The position numbers and the translations under genes are program-made. From Legionellaceae bacterium (lineage in GTDB: Bacteria; Pseudomonadota; Gammaproteobacteria; Legionellales; Legionellaceae), in assembly GCA_029210265.1 (NCBI GenBank), contig JARGNP010000010.1, positions 1 to 64,000 on the forward strand: a stretch of DNA of 64,000 nt, written 5' to 3'. Of the stretch, positions 54,437 to 62,684 are shown piece by piece (the first letter of the stretch is position 1; the number at the start of each line of letters is the position of its first letter). The notes beneath the pieces are model-generated. The model worked only from the letters and a program-made list of their open reading frames with translations, was not told the origin of the DNA and did no database searches.

Positions 54437-55066
54437 ATGCGAAATATTGTTATGTCTAGCCTGCTTGCGTTGTTTGTTTCCTCGTCCTATCCTGCATATG
54501 CCGATATTAACTATGGTGTTCATGAGGAAAATCCTTATCACTTCGATATAAAAAAAGATATACATCCGACCGCTGAAGTCTATCGTATCAATTCAAAACT
54601 ACGAGAAACCTACGCAGGCTCCATTAAAAAAAGTGCCTTTCGCATTCGTACCAATTATGACTTATCCAATGAACACGGATGGCAGGCTACGGGTATCACT
54701 CGCATTGTATCGATTGGCTCTCTCTTCTCTTGGGCAAAAGATATCGATATCTATGATACACGCCGAACCCAAATCGGTATGATTGATGGAGAACTTGCCA
54801 CCCTTGAAGCAGCAAAATTCAGTATCTATGAATATAGCGAAAAAGGAGAGGCTACACGTGTCGCTATTGCCTACGCAAATGCAGATTTTAAACGCTTTAT
54901 TGTTTTAGCTGAAGATACCAATATCAACCCGGTACCTATTGCTGAACTCAATCGCACAGAACCAAACAATTGGCATGTTTCTGTTAACTACCCTGACAAA
55001 ATAGACGACCGTATTATTCGTATTTTTGCAGGATTTGTTGTTGATTATCAAGATAAATTCTTATAG
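54437..55066 (+). CDS. Exported tubby-C/LURP-like protein
   Basis: 209 residues from ATG 54437 (AAGGAA ten bases before). Signal peptide (MSSLLALFVSSSYPAYA). The mature part has strand pairs like tubby C-terminal/LURP-one domains: YAGSIKKSAFRIRTNYDLSN, YDTRRTQIGMIDGELATLEA and AKFSIYEYSEKGEATRVAIA. These are weak similarities, so the family is tentative. It lies at the far end of the recD2-flanking accessory region, just before the third recD2 3'-end copy, and is divergent from the dehydratase gene. Confidence 0.68.
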   Translation: MRNIVMSSLLALFVSSSYPAYADINYGVHEENPYHFDIKKDIHPTAEVYRINSKLRETYAGSIKKSAFRIRTNYDLSNEHGWQATGITRIVSIGSLFSWAKDIDIYDTRRTQIGMIDGELATLEAAKFSIYEYSEKGEATRVAIAYANADFKRFIVLAEDTNINPVPIAELNRTEPNNWHVSVNYPDKIDDRIIRIFAGFVVDYQDKFL

Positions 55067-55110
55067 AAGTCCTGCTTACATAGACCAGATCATAAGCATG
55101 CGGATACTAC

Positions 55111-55144
55111 TTTTTCTGCGCAAGTCGTTTTGCAAGCTTGGTCA
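55111..55144 (-). pseudogene. Displaced recD2 3'-end fragment (distal copy)
   Basis: 34 bp match the end of recD2 and its immediate downstream bases (62680-62713) at 30 positions. The minus strand encodes TKLAKRLA, but the original stop TAG has become CAG. Upstream coding similarity ends after this. Together with the copies at 58813 and 62689 it brackets a 3.7-kb segment with the NUDT9-like, hypothetical and M4 genes. Confidence 0.7.
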
Positions 55145-55240
55145 AGAGAGTTCATTTAAACATTCTACAACTAGTAACTTTTCTATACATAAACTAGACT
55201 GAGATAAAGAAGAATTTAATTACTCTAACTGAGGTGTGCC

Positions 55241-56554
55241 ATGTCTGAAGATAAAAATAACTTTAAAAAACGACTAATAGACATCCGTGAAGACAGCGAC
55301 AGCAAGCGCTCGCGTCATGGCGCATCGCCTGAAGAAATAGAAAAAACCGTTGGTATACTAAATGAAATATCTGAGCAATTTAAAACCATGAAGTTTGACC
55401 AGTTAGCCCAACAACGGGCAGCACACGGATTTAACCACTTCGTGTTTGATCTAAAAGATCCAAGCCATAATTCACAGGGTAATGGCTGGTCTTTAAATAA
55501 CGGCATGCTTCACGTTGATCATACGCACTTCCAAAATGACATCACGCGATCAGAAATACATGCTCTATTAAATCAAAAACTTGGCGACAGGCCTTGGTAC
55601 CAAATACCCAGCAATGAAACCAATATAAGCAATTATGGGATTGCAATTAAAACCCTGGGTAAAAATGGCCTAAATTCTGCCGTTGATCCTATTCTTTTAG
55701 TACAAGAAACTGCAGGTAAAGTCAGTGTACTTTCAGGCCAACGCCCCGTATGTCATGAATATTGCTTACCAGGTGGCATGAATGAAAGCACTGTGATTAA
55801 CACCTGTGTTTCAGAATTACTTGAAGAATGTTTTAGTGGTGCGTTATTTGAACCTGGTGAAAAAAGCAGTCGTCTTTTAAACGAAAGCACCGACAACATT
55901 TCAGAATTAAATGCCTATATTTCAACCTTGTGTCCAGAAGAATTAAAAACTCATATTGCAGAGCTACCTACCGATATGACCGCTTCAAATGCTGTTCAAA
56001 ATGCTATGGGCTATATTCAAGAAAGCGCGTTGGATGAAGGTAAAAAGGCTCCTTTGATTGCAAAAATAAAACGCACCATTTATCAAGAAAGACTGCCCGA
56101 ACAATTCGCTCGATTCTTTAACTTTGTTAACCAACACATCGATCAAACACAAGATCATGTTGTTAATGGCTCTGATCCCCGTAATACAGATGCAGCCTAC
56201 ATGGAGACAAAACCGCTACCTGGCTTTATAAAAATACACGAGATGGATGCCATCACGAACCAATGTGCTTTAACGTTTGGGGCTGGCGACGACTTAGGAA
56301 ACGTCAGACTACGAGATATTGATGTTTTTTGCGGGCACATCGTATCAACAGGAAATGAACCAAACAGTCAGCAACAAGGCACGTACAGTGATCATGCAAG
56401 CTTAGTTTTACACTCTGTTGCCTTAGGTTTAGAACGCGGTGATCTAATATTAACCGATGAACTATCACATCAAATCCAAACAATCATAACAAACTATCCC
56501 AGCTTAGATATTGGTCTCGATGAAGATGCGGCTTCAAGGCCTGGTCTATTATGA
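55241..56554 (+). CDS. NUDT9/TRPM2-type Nudix ADP-ribose hydrolase-like protein, candidate effector
   Basis: 437 residues, GAGG six bases before ATG 55241. Resemblance to human NUDT9 extends over three blocks. An AVDPILLV strand precedes the core (NUDT9: AADPIITR). The Nudix box region LPGGMNESTV...SELLEECFSG lies at 178-200. The C-terminal DPRNTDAAYMET (about 311-322) and LTFGAGDDLGNVRLRDID match NUDT9 DPRNTDNAWMET and EAGDDAGKV. The Nudix Glu pair is kept (ELLEE), but the canonical Arg is Ser and the loop before it is shorter, so activity is uncertain. Substrate by family: ADP-ribose. The N-terminus is basic (KKRLIDIRED, SKRSRHG). Host-directed action is inference. Confidence 0.8.
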   Translation: MSEDKNNFKKRLIDIREDSDSKRSRHGASPEEIEKTVGILNEISEQFKTMKFDQLAQQRAAHGFNHFVFDLKDPSHNSQGNGWSLNNGMLHVDHTHFQNDITRSEIHALLNQKLGDRPWYQIPSNETNISNYGIAIKTLGKNGLNSAVDPILLVQETAGKVSVLSGQRPVCHEYCLPGGMNESTVINTCVSELLEECFSGALFEPGEKSSRLLNESTDNISELNAYISTLCPEELKTHIAELPTDMTASNAVQNAMGYIQESALDEGKKAPLIAKIKRTIYQERLPEQFARFFNFVNQHIDQTQDHVVNGSDPRNTDAAYMETKPLPGFIKIHEMDAITNQCALTFGAGDDLGNVRLRDIDVFCGHIVSTGNEPNSQQQGTYSDHASLVLHSVALGLERGDLILTDELSHQIQTIITNYPSLDIGLDEDAASRPGLL

Positions 56555-56566
56555 CAGGCCTGTAAT

Positions 56567-56947
56567 TCAACGACGAGATGCTAACTCAGGACTGCTGTGC
56601 CGACGTGTGGTTTGTTCTCGATCTTGCCAAGCCTCTGTCTTTTCAGAGCATGCACCGCTGCTCAACGAACGACGTGGATTATTTTTCTTAAAAAAAGAAG
56701 CTTCTCCATCACCTGACAAGATTCTTTTTTGAATGCTTTCGTCTTGCGAAACCAGGCGTTTCGCAGGAGAAGGCGCTTGCTTTTCTGGTGAATCGACAGC
56801 TTTTTCTTCGTCGTTTACCGATGTTTCAATATTTTGCATAAACTCCAGGCGGATATTCAAATGGCACGTTTTAATACTTCGTTGCTCACTTTCACGCGCT
56901 CTTGCTTCTGCCGCTTCAACTTGCTGTCTCATACGTGTTACGAACAT
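56567..56947 (-). CDS. Charged low-complexity hypothetical protein
   Basis: 126 residues, strongly charged and Ser-rich: EAAEARARESEQRSIK near the start, SPEKQAPSPAKRLVSQDES in the middle, RRHSSPELASRR at the end. It looks largely disordered, with several Ser/Pro and Arg/Ser motifs of the kind used by eukaryotic kinases. No membrane segment. It lies 51 bp below the M4 protease gene and 12 bp from the convergent NUDT9-like gene. Overlapping plus-strand frames exist but look less protein-like. Moderate confidence that it is expressed. Confidence 0.5.
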   Translation of the reverse strand: MFVTRMRQQVEAAEARARESEQRSIKTCHLNIRLEFMQNIETSVNDEEKAVDSPEKQAPSPAKRLVSQDESIQKRILSGDGEASFFKKNNPRRSLSSGACSEKTEAWQDREQTTRRHSSPELASRR

Positions 56948-56998
56948 TACACACGATCCTTTTTTACTTAATAAAGCTAAATCTCGCTTGTTTACACA

Positions 56999-58720
56999 TC
57001 ATGACTCTGTGCTTACTTCCTCAAAACAAAGCCCTGTATCAAGACCGACCATCGCAAAAGCCACACGCACATCAGCGATGTTATAATCATAATCTTTCGT
57101 TGCAGCAACCACGCCACATGCAGCCTCTTGGAGTGTTGTCATGCTTGGATTCCAATAATCCATATTCGCTTTAATCATGATATTAAACGCTTTTCGAATA
57201 TCCCAATCTTTCGTTGCTGCAATAAGATAGAAAGCCTTATTAAAAATACCAGCACCGGCGTGCGCTTCGGACGCATCAAAATCACGCATATGATCAATCG
57301 AAGATCCATCTTTTGTAGGATTATCTAAATACCGCATCGCACCTTCATTTTTTTTAATATCTCGCCCAATATCCCATATACTTGCGCCCGTCGCATAATA
57401 TTGTATGGCGACGCCTACCTCATCAGAAAAGGCCTCATGCAATGCGCCCATTTGAGGCTCAGAATAATCAAGACCCGCATGCTGCGCGGTAAACCCATGC
57501 CCAATTTCATGTGCAGTAACACTCAATGACGTCAGAGGATAAAACATCGGGCCTCCATCACCAAACGTCATTTGTTCACCATCCCAAAAAGCGTTATCAA
57601 AATTTCGGCCATAATGAACGCGCATATTTAATCGCATCGGTGTTTCACCATCGTCTTCGACTAAGGCCGGCATATCATACCAATCACGATAAAAATCAAT
57701 CACCGTATTGGCACTGTAAAAAGCATCCAAACTCGGTGAATAGCCTCCATTCACTTCGTCTCCCTTCCAACGCGTTCCATTATAATCATTGCTTAACCAA
57801 TAAATCGGAGTAGCTTGATCGCCACGCGCACAAAGAGATGGGTTCAAATCACCATAAGACATATCATAAATAGTGATTTTGTCATTGCGTAACAAGCAAT
57901 AATTACGCTGGTAACTCATGCCACCATGCTGCCCTTCGCGATGAATAAGCTGGGCTTTTACTGCGGGTAGATGCCTTTCAGCGCCGTCATAAATAACTTC
58001 ACCAACTTTACCATTACCGCCAATTCCACCGACTAATACTTCGGGTATTTCCATAGGATTTTCTGATAAAACACCGTCCCAATGACGATAGATATGTAAT
58101 GACTCTGCATCCATAATCATGGTAGGTCGATGCGCGCCCGTTTCACCATCATCATAATAAAAACTAACTAAAAATGCGAAATGCGCTTGTTGCGACTTAT
58201 CAACATAAACAATGGTTTTTAAAGATTCTTTGGTATAGCCTAAATTAACTAATCCTATTTTTTTCTCAAATATTTGCTTCGCTTTTTTAATCGCCTTTTT
58301 TTTATTCAAGCCCGAAAAATCATATGTAGATCTGCTGCCAAGATCTTGCTCTAACCCTTCATAGATCACACCATTCATCGATGTATGTTGATTTAAATGA
58401 GCATACAACCCAAGCTTATTAATATTTTTATTAATCTGATTAACCTTGGGTAGATGAACAATTGCGGTGGCATTCCAGACAGGAACACCCGCATACATTT
58501 GCTGTAATCGTACGTGGCTTGTTTGATTAAAATCAACATCTGCTCTTGTTTGCCGCAATTCTGTTGAATTTAATAGACCTATTGATCTTGATACTGGTGT
58601 TGCTATTACATAAGGCTTAATATAGTTGCCTGACTGATGCGCTAAATCAATGCGAGTAGCTGCTGAGCCAGCATGAGTTAACAGAGTACTGGCGAGTACT
58701 ATGACACATTTTTTGCTCAT
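56999..58720 (-). CDS. M4 (thermolysin-like) secreted zinc metalloprotease
   Basis: 573 residues. Signal peptide (KCVIVLASTLLTHAGSAATR), an FTP/PepSY propeptide (VDFNQTSHVRLQQMYAGVPVW), then the M4 catalytic domain. Zinc site HEIGH at about 402-406 with third ligand Glu in GALHEAFSDEVG (about 428). A C-terminal helical domain contains DASEAHAGAGIFNKAFYLIA with the transition-state His. Close in size and layout to Legionella ProA/Msp (543 residues), an exported type II secretion substrate; GspC is encoded at 39830-40342. It lies in the segment between two recD2 3'-end copies. Confidence 0.95.
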   Translation of the reverse strand: MSKKCVIVLASTLLTHAGSAATRIDLAHQSGNYIKPYVIATPVSRSIGLLNSTELRQTRADVDFNQTSHVRLQQMYAGVPVWNATAIVHLPKVNQINKNINKLGLYAHLNQHTSMNGVIYEGLEQDLGSRSTYDFSGLNKKKAIKKAKQIFEKKIGLVNLGYTKESLKTIVYVDKSQQAHFAFLVSFYYDDGETGAHRPTMIMDAESLHIYRHWDGVLSENPMEIPEVLVGGIGGNGKVGEVIYDGAERHLPAVKAQLIHREGQHGGMSYQRNYCLLRNDKITIYDMSYGDLNPSLCARGDQATPIYWLSNDYNGTRWKGDEVNGGYSPSLDAFYSANTVIDFYRDWYDMPALVEDDGETPMRLNMRVHYGRNFDNAFWDGEQMTFGDGGPMFYPLTSLSVTAHEIGHGFTAQHAGLDYSEPQMGALHEAFSDEVGVAIQYYATGASIWDIGRDIKKNEGAMRYLDNPTKDGSSIDHMRDFDASEAHAGAGIFNKAFYLIAATKDWDIRKAFNIMIKANMDYWNPSMTTLQEAACGVVAATKDYDYNIADVRVAFAMVGLDTGLCFEEVSTES

Positions 58721-58812
58721 ATTATATACACCAAGATAAGATGAGATATTTTTATTTAAGTGGGCGAAAGGTTAACGTGCTGATTAAATAAAATCAACAA
58801 AATAAATCTTAT

Positions 58813-58871
58813 GCAAGCCGTTCCGCAAGCTTGGTCAAACGATGTGCTTCTTTATCATTATGTACGGCCAT
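58813..58871 (-). pseudogene. Displaced recD2 3'-end fragment (middle copy)
   Basis: 59 bp matching the recD2 3' end (62689-62747) with three mismatches. It encodes the last 20 residues of RecD2 (KEAHRLTKLAERLA at the end) followed by a TAA stop instead of TAG. Similarity stops abruptly inside a GCATTT microsatellite on the recD2-internal side. It brackets a 3.9-kb segment carrying the GT/pseudokinase and a small gene. Confidence 0.9.
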
Positions 58872-58878
58872 GCAAAAT

Positions 58879-58901
58879 GCATTTGCATTTGCATTTGCAT
58901 T
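58879..58901. repeat. GCATTT hexanucleotide repeat at the remnant boundary
   Basis: GCATTT is repeated three times with a fourth partial unit, starting seven bases from the point where similarity to recD2 ends. Its position at the junction suggests slippage or end-joining during formation of the duplicated end. Confidence 0.6.
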
Positions 58902-58933
58902 GTAGTTGTCCGCTTTTTCGAGGTAAGATCAGA

Positions 58934-59233
58934 TCATGGAGAACTTCTACCTAGGGAATATTGAGGATCATAAACCAACACCTGTATTTGACGATCTAAT
59001 TCTTGCTCAAGATCGGTGGGTTTATTTTTTTGCTTAAGTCCTAAGACGACTTCCTCTAACGCACGTCCAATTATTCTTGGAGGACTTTTTTCGTCGGCAA
59101 GAATTATCAATAAATCAGACAACCCATCAATAGCACTAATTTTAGGTGAGCTTACCAATGACGCTAAATTAACATCATCCTGAAGTTCAAATGTGTTTTT
59201 TATTGCTTGAACAACCTGTTCTGCTGTAGGCAT
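58934..59233 (-). CDS. Small hypothetical protein downstream of the GT/pseudokinase gene
   Basis: 99 residues, mostly helical and acidic (MPTAEQVVQAIKNTFELQDD, ISAIDGLSDLLIILADEKSP). No signal peptide, membrane segment or recognised motif. It starts 29 bp after the stop of the 1073-residue gene on the same strand, so an operon is likely. It could be a chaperone-like partner for the large protein, as small acidic helical proteins beside effectors often are; that is a guess from context. Confidence 0.6.
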   Translation of the reverse strand: MPTAEQVVQAIKNTFELQDDVNLASLVSSPKISAIDGLSDLLIILADEKSPPRIIGRALEEVVLGLKQKNKPTDLEQELDRQIQVLVYDPQYSLGRSSP

Positions 59234-59262
59234 TTTAGTTTCTCCTATTAAACGTCAATTAA

Positions 59263-62200
59263 TTATCTATGAAAACCTGATGAACTTGGTGGTACTAAAG
59301 GTTCCTCCGCACTGTTCGTATCATTTTCTCTCATATGATTAATCATAGATTTGAACTCTTGGGTTGGATTTTTCGCTGGACCAATCAGTCCATTAAAAGT
59401 TCCAATACAATCTTGCAAATTTGGCCTTTGGGAAGGTTCTGAATTCTGCATTTGATTAAATAAATCAATAAGTTCTTGATCAAGCCTGTCTTTATAGAGT
59501 TCAAAATTATAAGGTATTTTAACGTAAGCTTGAATAAATTTATGTAAATTTGGATTAGTGCGGTGCTGATATAATTTAGGGAGCACTTCCTCAAGGTTTT
59601 GAGTGAGATTAAAAACACTTCGAATATCGTTTTTTAAGATTTCATCCTCAAAATTTTGAAATGCATTTTCCATTCTTTTAACAACTAAATCGGTTTTATT
59701 AACCCCACAAATTTCAGCACAAATAGGCATGATCGAAAAAACATCTAATAATGCAGTCGAATTTGCACCTATTAAATATTCTGGGGGCATTTCTAAAGCA
59801 AAACCAGAAGAATCAATAGCTATAGAATGTATATGGGTGCCATGCTCTTCCGCGTGACTAAAATCAATCATATGAATTTCTTGCTTAACCGGATCAAAAA
59901 GGATATTTTTTAGGTTTAATTTATTGTGCGTTATTCCTTTTTTATGAATATCGTGCAAATGAGTAAGTACATTTTTCGTTATCTTTAACCGATCCTCACG
60001 AGCCAACTCCGGATGAGTACTCAAATATTTATCGAGTCGAATCCCAGGAGACAATGGCATGACTAAGTAAGCGGACCTACCTTGATTGAAGCGTTTAAAT
60101 TGCCCTTCTTGCGGATGAACTTGCTTACAAAGCTTGTATTCCTTATCTAACATCGAAGCTTGTTCAACTTGAACTTGCTTTAAAGCTAACGGCTGACTAA
60201 CATTAATGCTGTCATCTTCTTGAGCATAATATATGCCTGCATACACGCTTCCAGATCCACTTTGCTCAATAGGCTTAGGATTAACATGATAAAATCCAGT
60301 ATCTGTATGTAAAATTGAGCTGTCTTTCGTTGATTTAGGGTTAGATAAAATACGTTGAACTGTAACGGCAGGAAGCTTAGAAATAGGCGGTAATTCTACA
60401 TGAGCTTGTTTAGCTAATGACTGTAATATATATTCATTACCTAAAAAATTAGGCTGTTTATTAATTGTTTCATGCAATGCATGGTAGTATCCTTGCTCTT
60501 GTTCTAACGTCAACGTGCCAAGATTAACATCAAGCCCCTTCAGTGCTTTACCAAGAATTTTATGAAATTTACTACCAAATAACCAATTGTTTGGTGAAAT
60601 ATACTTATATTCCGCAGCAATATTTTTTTTGTTTAACAATAGCAATCCTATTAGAGCTTTTTCATCATAACTTGATAAAGAACTAAATGTTTTTGTTAAT
60701 TCACGAAATGACTCAAACATTATTTCCCGTTTAGAACCAGGCTTCGGATGATATTTATTAAGTTGAAACAATGTAGTCATAAACGTTGCTTCTGCAGTGG
60801 TTGTATCTGGAAGTGGGCAAGCCTCTCTATATAGGTCAAGGTATGTGCGACCAGACTGAGTCTTAATCACCTGCGGCGCGCCAATAGCATTTCTATCAAA
60901 AATAGTGTGTACTGTTATAACCTCTGAGTTCAAAATATTACCTAAAGCTAGTTTATCTTCATGATTTTTTGTTGCTTGGATAATATCTCCGGCAAGTTCA
61001 TAACTTTTCTTATCCAGAAGTTGTTTAAATATAATATCAATTGGTGCTTTTTCTGTAAGGGTTTGAAGTAAGCTTCTACCATTATATTGATAATTAATAT
61101 CAATGATCCCTCGATTGTTTTCCAACAGTTCTAAAATTTGGGGATGAATGCCGTTTGCTTGGCGTGAATATCGTACAATATTCTCACATAGTACTTGCTC
61201 AAAATTTACAACGTTTGAAGCAAGGTTATGATCTTTAATCACACTTTGGTTTGCATGCTTTATTTTATTTTGTATATCTGGATTGCGAAGTAATTCGCCC
61301 AAACGTTCATATTCGTCGGTAGTTGTAGCCTTGCGTAATAATTGTAGTGTTTCTATGACTAAATGACTATCATCGGACATTTTTTTCAACGCAGCATCAT
61401 AAGATTCAATTAAATCTTGTTTATGTTTTAAACATTCATAAAGCATTAATTTATTAGCACTCACTGCCTCACTTAAGGATTGATCTCCAGTTGCTCCGGT
61501 TAAGGGGCCAGAAAGAGCCGTTAGTGCCATCATAGATTGATGCGTCAAACCCGAAGTATAAATAACTCGATAAGACTTTCCTTCGCCGTGATGATGAAGT
61601 ATTTCTTCCTCGCCAGTATCCGCATTATAAAAACTGATACGAGCATATCCATCATTCATGAGTAGCGGGATCATTTCACCTAAAGCTTCTCTTTTTTTGT
61701 CCCTGTTTTTACCAATCATGATTACATCTTGTTTGTTAGTCTTTTCTTTCGTAAATTCTCGATGAACCATGAGGTAATGTTTAGCGGGTGTATCATTACG
61801 GTCTGTATGGTAACTATCATGACTGTATTGGAATGATAGGTCAGTGTCGTCTTGATATTCTTCGGCAGATTTTTTTTCAAAGATAGGTGTTCGAATCTTA
61901 TCTTCTAACTGAGCTACTTGAGTGTTGTGATCTTGGGGGTTAATCAACCCCTCACTGAGTAAAATACCTTGGAAAAAAATACCATCCTTGTGATTATCAT
62001 CAAGATCGGCCATAAAACCAGAATTAACAGCCCCCATATACCTCAAACTGCTCAGGTCTGTACTTCCTATATCTCTGTATCTACGACGGTTAAGTAGTTC
62101 CTTCCCGGGATCACCATGGTTATATTCGGTTATTATTATATGGGGGACTGGCGCAGATAGACCCTTAAGGGCACTAGAAACCTTCGCTATAAGTTCAAAT

Positions 62201-62484
62201 CGCATAACCGGCGCTTCAATTACTTGCCCAACATCAAGATTATTCGTCTTTATTTTTTTTTCCAAATCATTTGGCGTTAATATTTCCACACCAAACTCTG
62301 TATGTCCGTGAAGGGTTTCGATTGTTTTTTTTCCAGAATCCTGGGTAACAATATACACAGGAGGGACCTCAGCACCAATTTGTTCATTGTATCGTTTTAA
62401 TTGTTCGGATAGTTTTAGTGCAAATAAAAAATCACCATAACCACCAAATCCATCACTGACAACTATTAAAAGTGATTTTGGCAT
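59263..62484 (-). CDS. Glycosyltransferase-like protein fused to a pseudokinase domain, candidate effector
   Basis: 1073 residues. The N-terminal ~390 residues resemble a GT-B glycosyltransferase: LLIVVSDGFGGYGDFLFALKL at the start, and LSGPLTGATGDQSLSEAVSA with KLMLYECLKHKQD near 335-370 as the nucleotide-sugar site. The middle is helical. A kinase-like domain lies near 735-1050: Gly loop SGSGSVYAG (about 743), LALKQVQV (Lys about 767), then THNKLNLKN where HRDxxxxN is expected (about 850), so catalytic Asp is Lys, and IDFSHAEE in place of DFG (about 873). The domain is therefore probably a pseudokinase. Polar acidic C-terminal tail. Candidate effector by composition and setting, not proven. 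Confidence 0.8.
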   Translation of the reverse strand: MPKSLLIVVSDGFGGYGDFLFALKLSEQLKRYNEQIGAEVPPVYIVTQDSGKKTIETLHGHTEFGVEILTPNDLEKKIKTNNLDVGQVIEAPVMRFELIAKVSSALKGLSAPVPHIIITEYNHGDPGKELLNRRRYRDIGSTDLSSLRYMGAVNSGFMADLDDNHKDGIFFQGILLSEGLINPQDHNTQVAQLEDKIRTPIFEKKSAEEYQDDTDLSFQYSHDSYHTDRNDTPAKHYLMVHREFTKEKTNKQDVIMIGKNRDKKREALGEMIPLLMNDGYARISFYNADTGEEEILHHHGEGKSYRVIYTSGLTHQSMMALTALSGPLTGATGDQSLSEAVSANKLMLYECLKHKQDLIESYDAALKKMSDDSHLVIETLQLLRKATTTDEYERLGELLRNPDIQNKIKHANQSVIKDHNLASNVVNFEQVLCENIVRYSRQANGIHPQILELLENNRGIIDINYQYNGRSLLQTLTEKAPIDIIFKQLLDKKSYELAGDIIQATKNHEDKLALGNILNSEVITVHTIFDRNAIGAPQVIKTQSGRTYLDLYREACPLPDTTTAEATFMTTLFQLNKYHPKPGSKREIMFESFRELTKTFSSLSSYDEKALIGLLLLNKKNIAAEYKYISPNNWLFGSKFHKILGKALKGLDVNLGTLTLEQEQGYYHALHETINKQPNFLGNEYILQSLAKQAHVELPPISKLPAVTVQRILSNPKSTKDSSILHTDTGFYHVNPKPIEQSGSGSVYAGIYYAQEDDSINVSQPLALKQVQVEQASMLDKEYKLCKQVHPQEGQFKRFNQGRSAYLVMPLSPGIRLDKYLSTHPELAREDRLKITKNVLTHLHDIHKKGITHNKLNLKNILFDPVKQEIHMIDFSHAEEHGTHIHSIAIDSSGFALEMPPEYLIGANSTALLDVFSIMPICAEICGVNKTDLVVKRMENAFQNFEDEILKNDIRSVFNLTQNLEEVLPKLYQHRTNPNLHKFIQAYVKIPYNFELYKDRLDQELIDLFNQMQNSEPSQRPNLQDCIGTFNGLIGPAKNPTQEFKSMINHMRENDTNSAEEPLVPPSSSGFHR

Positions 62485-62684
62485 AATTAAAATTCCACCT
62501 ATAACCTTTAAGCAATTTTTTTCAAGTCGTTTGTAAGGCCTGACTAAGAAAAATTCACCTGTTATGGCAAAGGTTTAATAGTATTTTCACTTAATATTAG
62601 ACTAATAACTCGTATTTTGCACAGAGATTTTTATTACAACAAGAGATTTCTATTACACTGATGTCGCGGCTTCATCTATTTTTT

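Noticed and set aside
55081-55240. tRNA or attachment-site tRNA gene near the recD2 fragments
   Set aside because: No cloverleaf or T-loop sequence could be found here or at the other fragment sites; the repeated sequence is protein-coding in origin.
56511-57086. Plus-strand frames of 73 and 117 residues between the NUDT9-like and M4 genes
   Set aside because: They overlap the NUDT9-like gene end and lie antisense to the charged 126-residue gene and the end of the M4 gene; no ribosome site or family resemblance.
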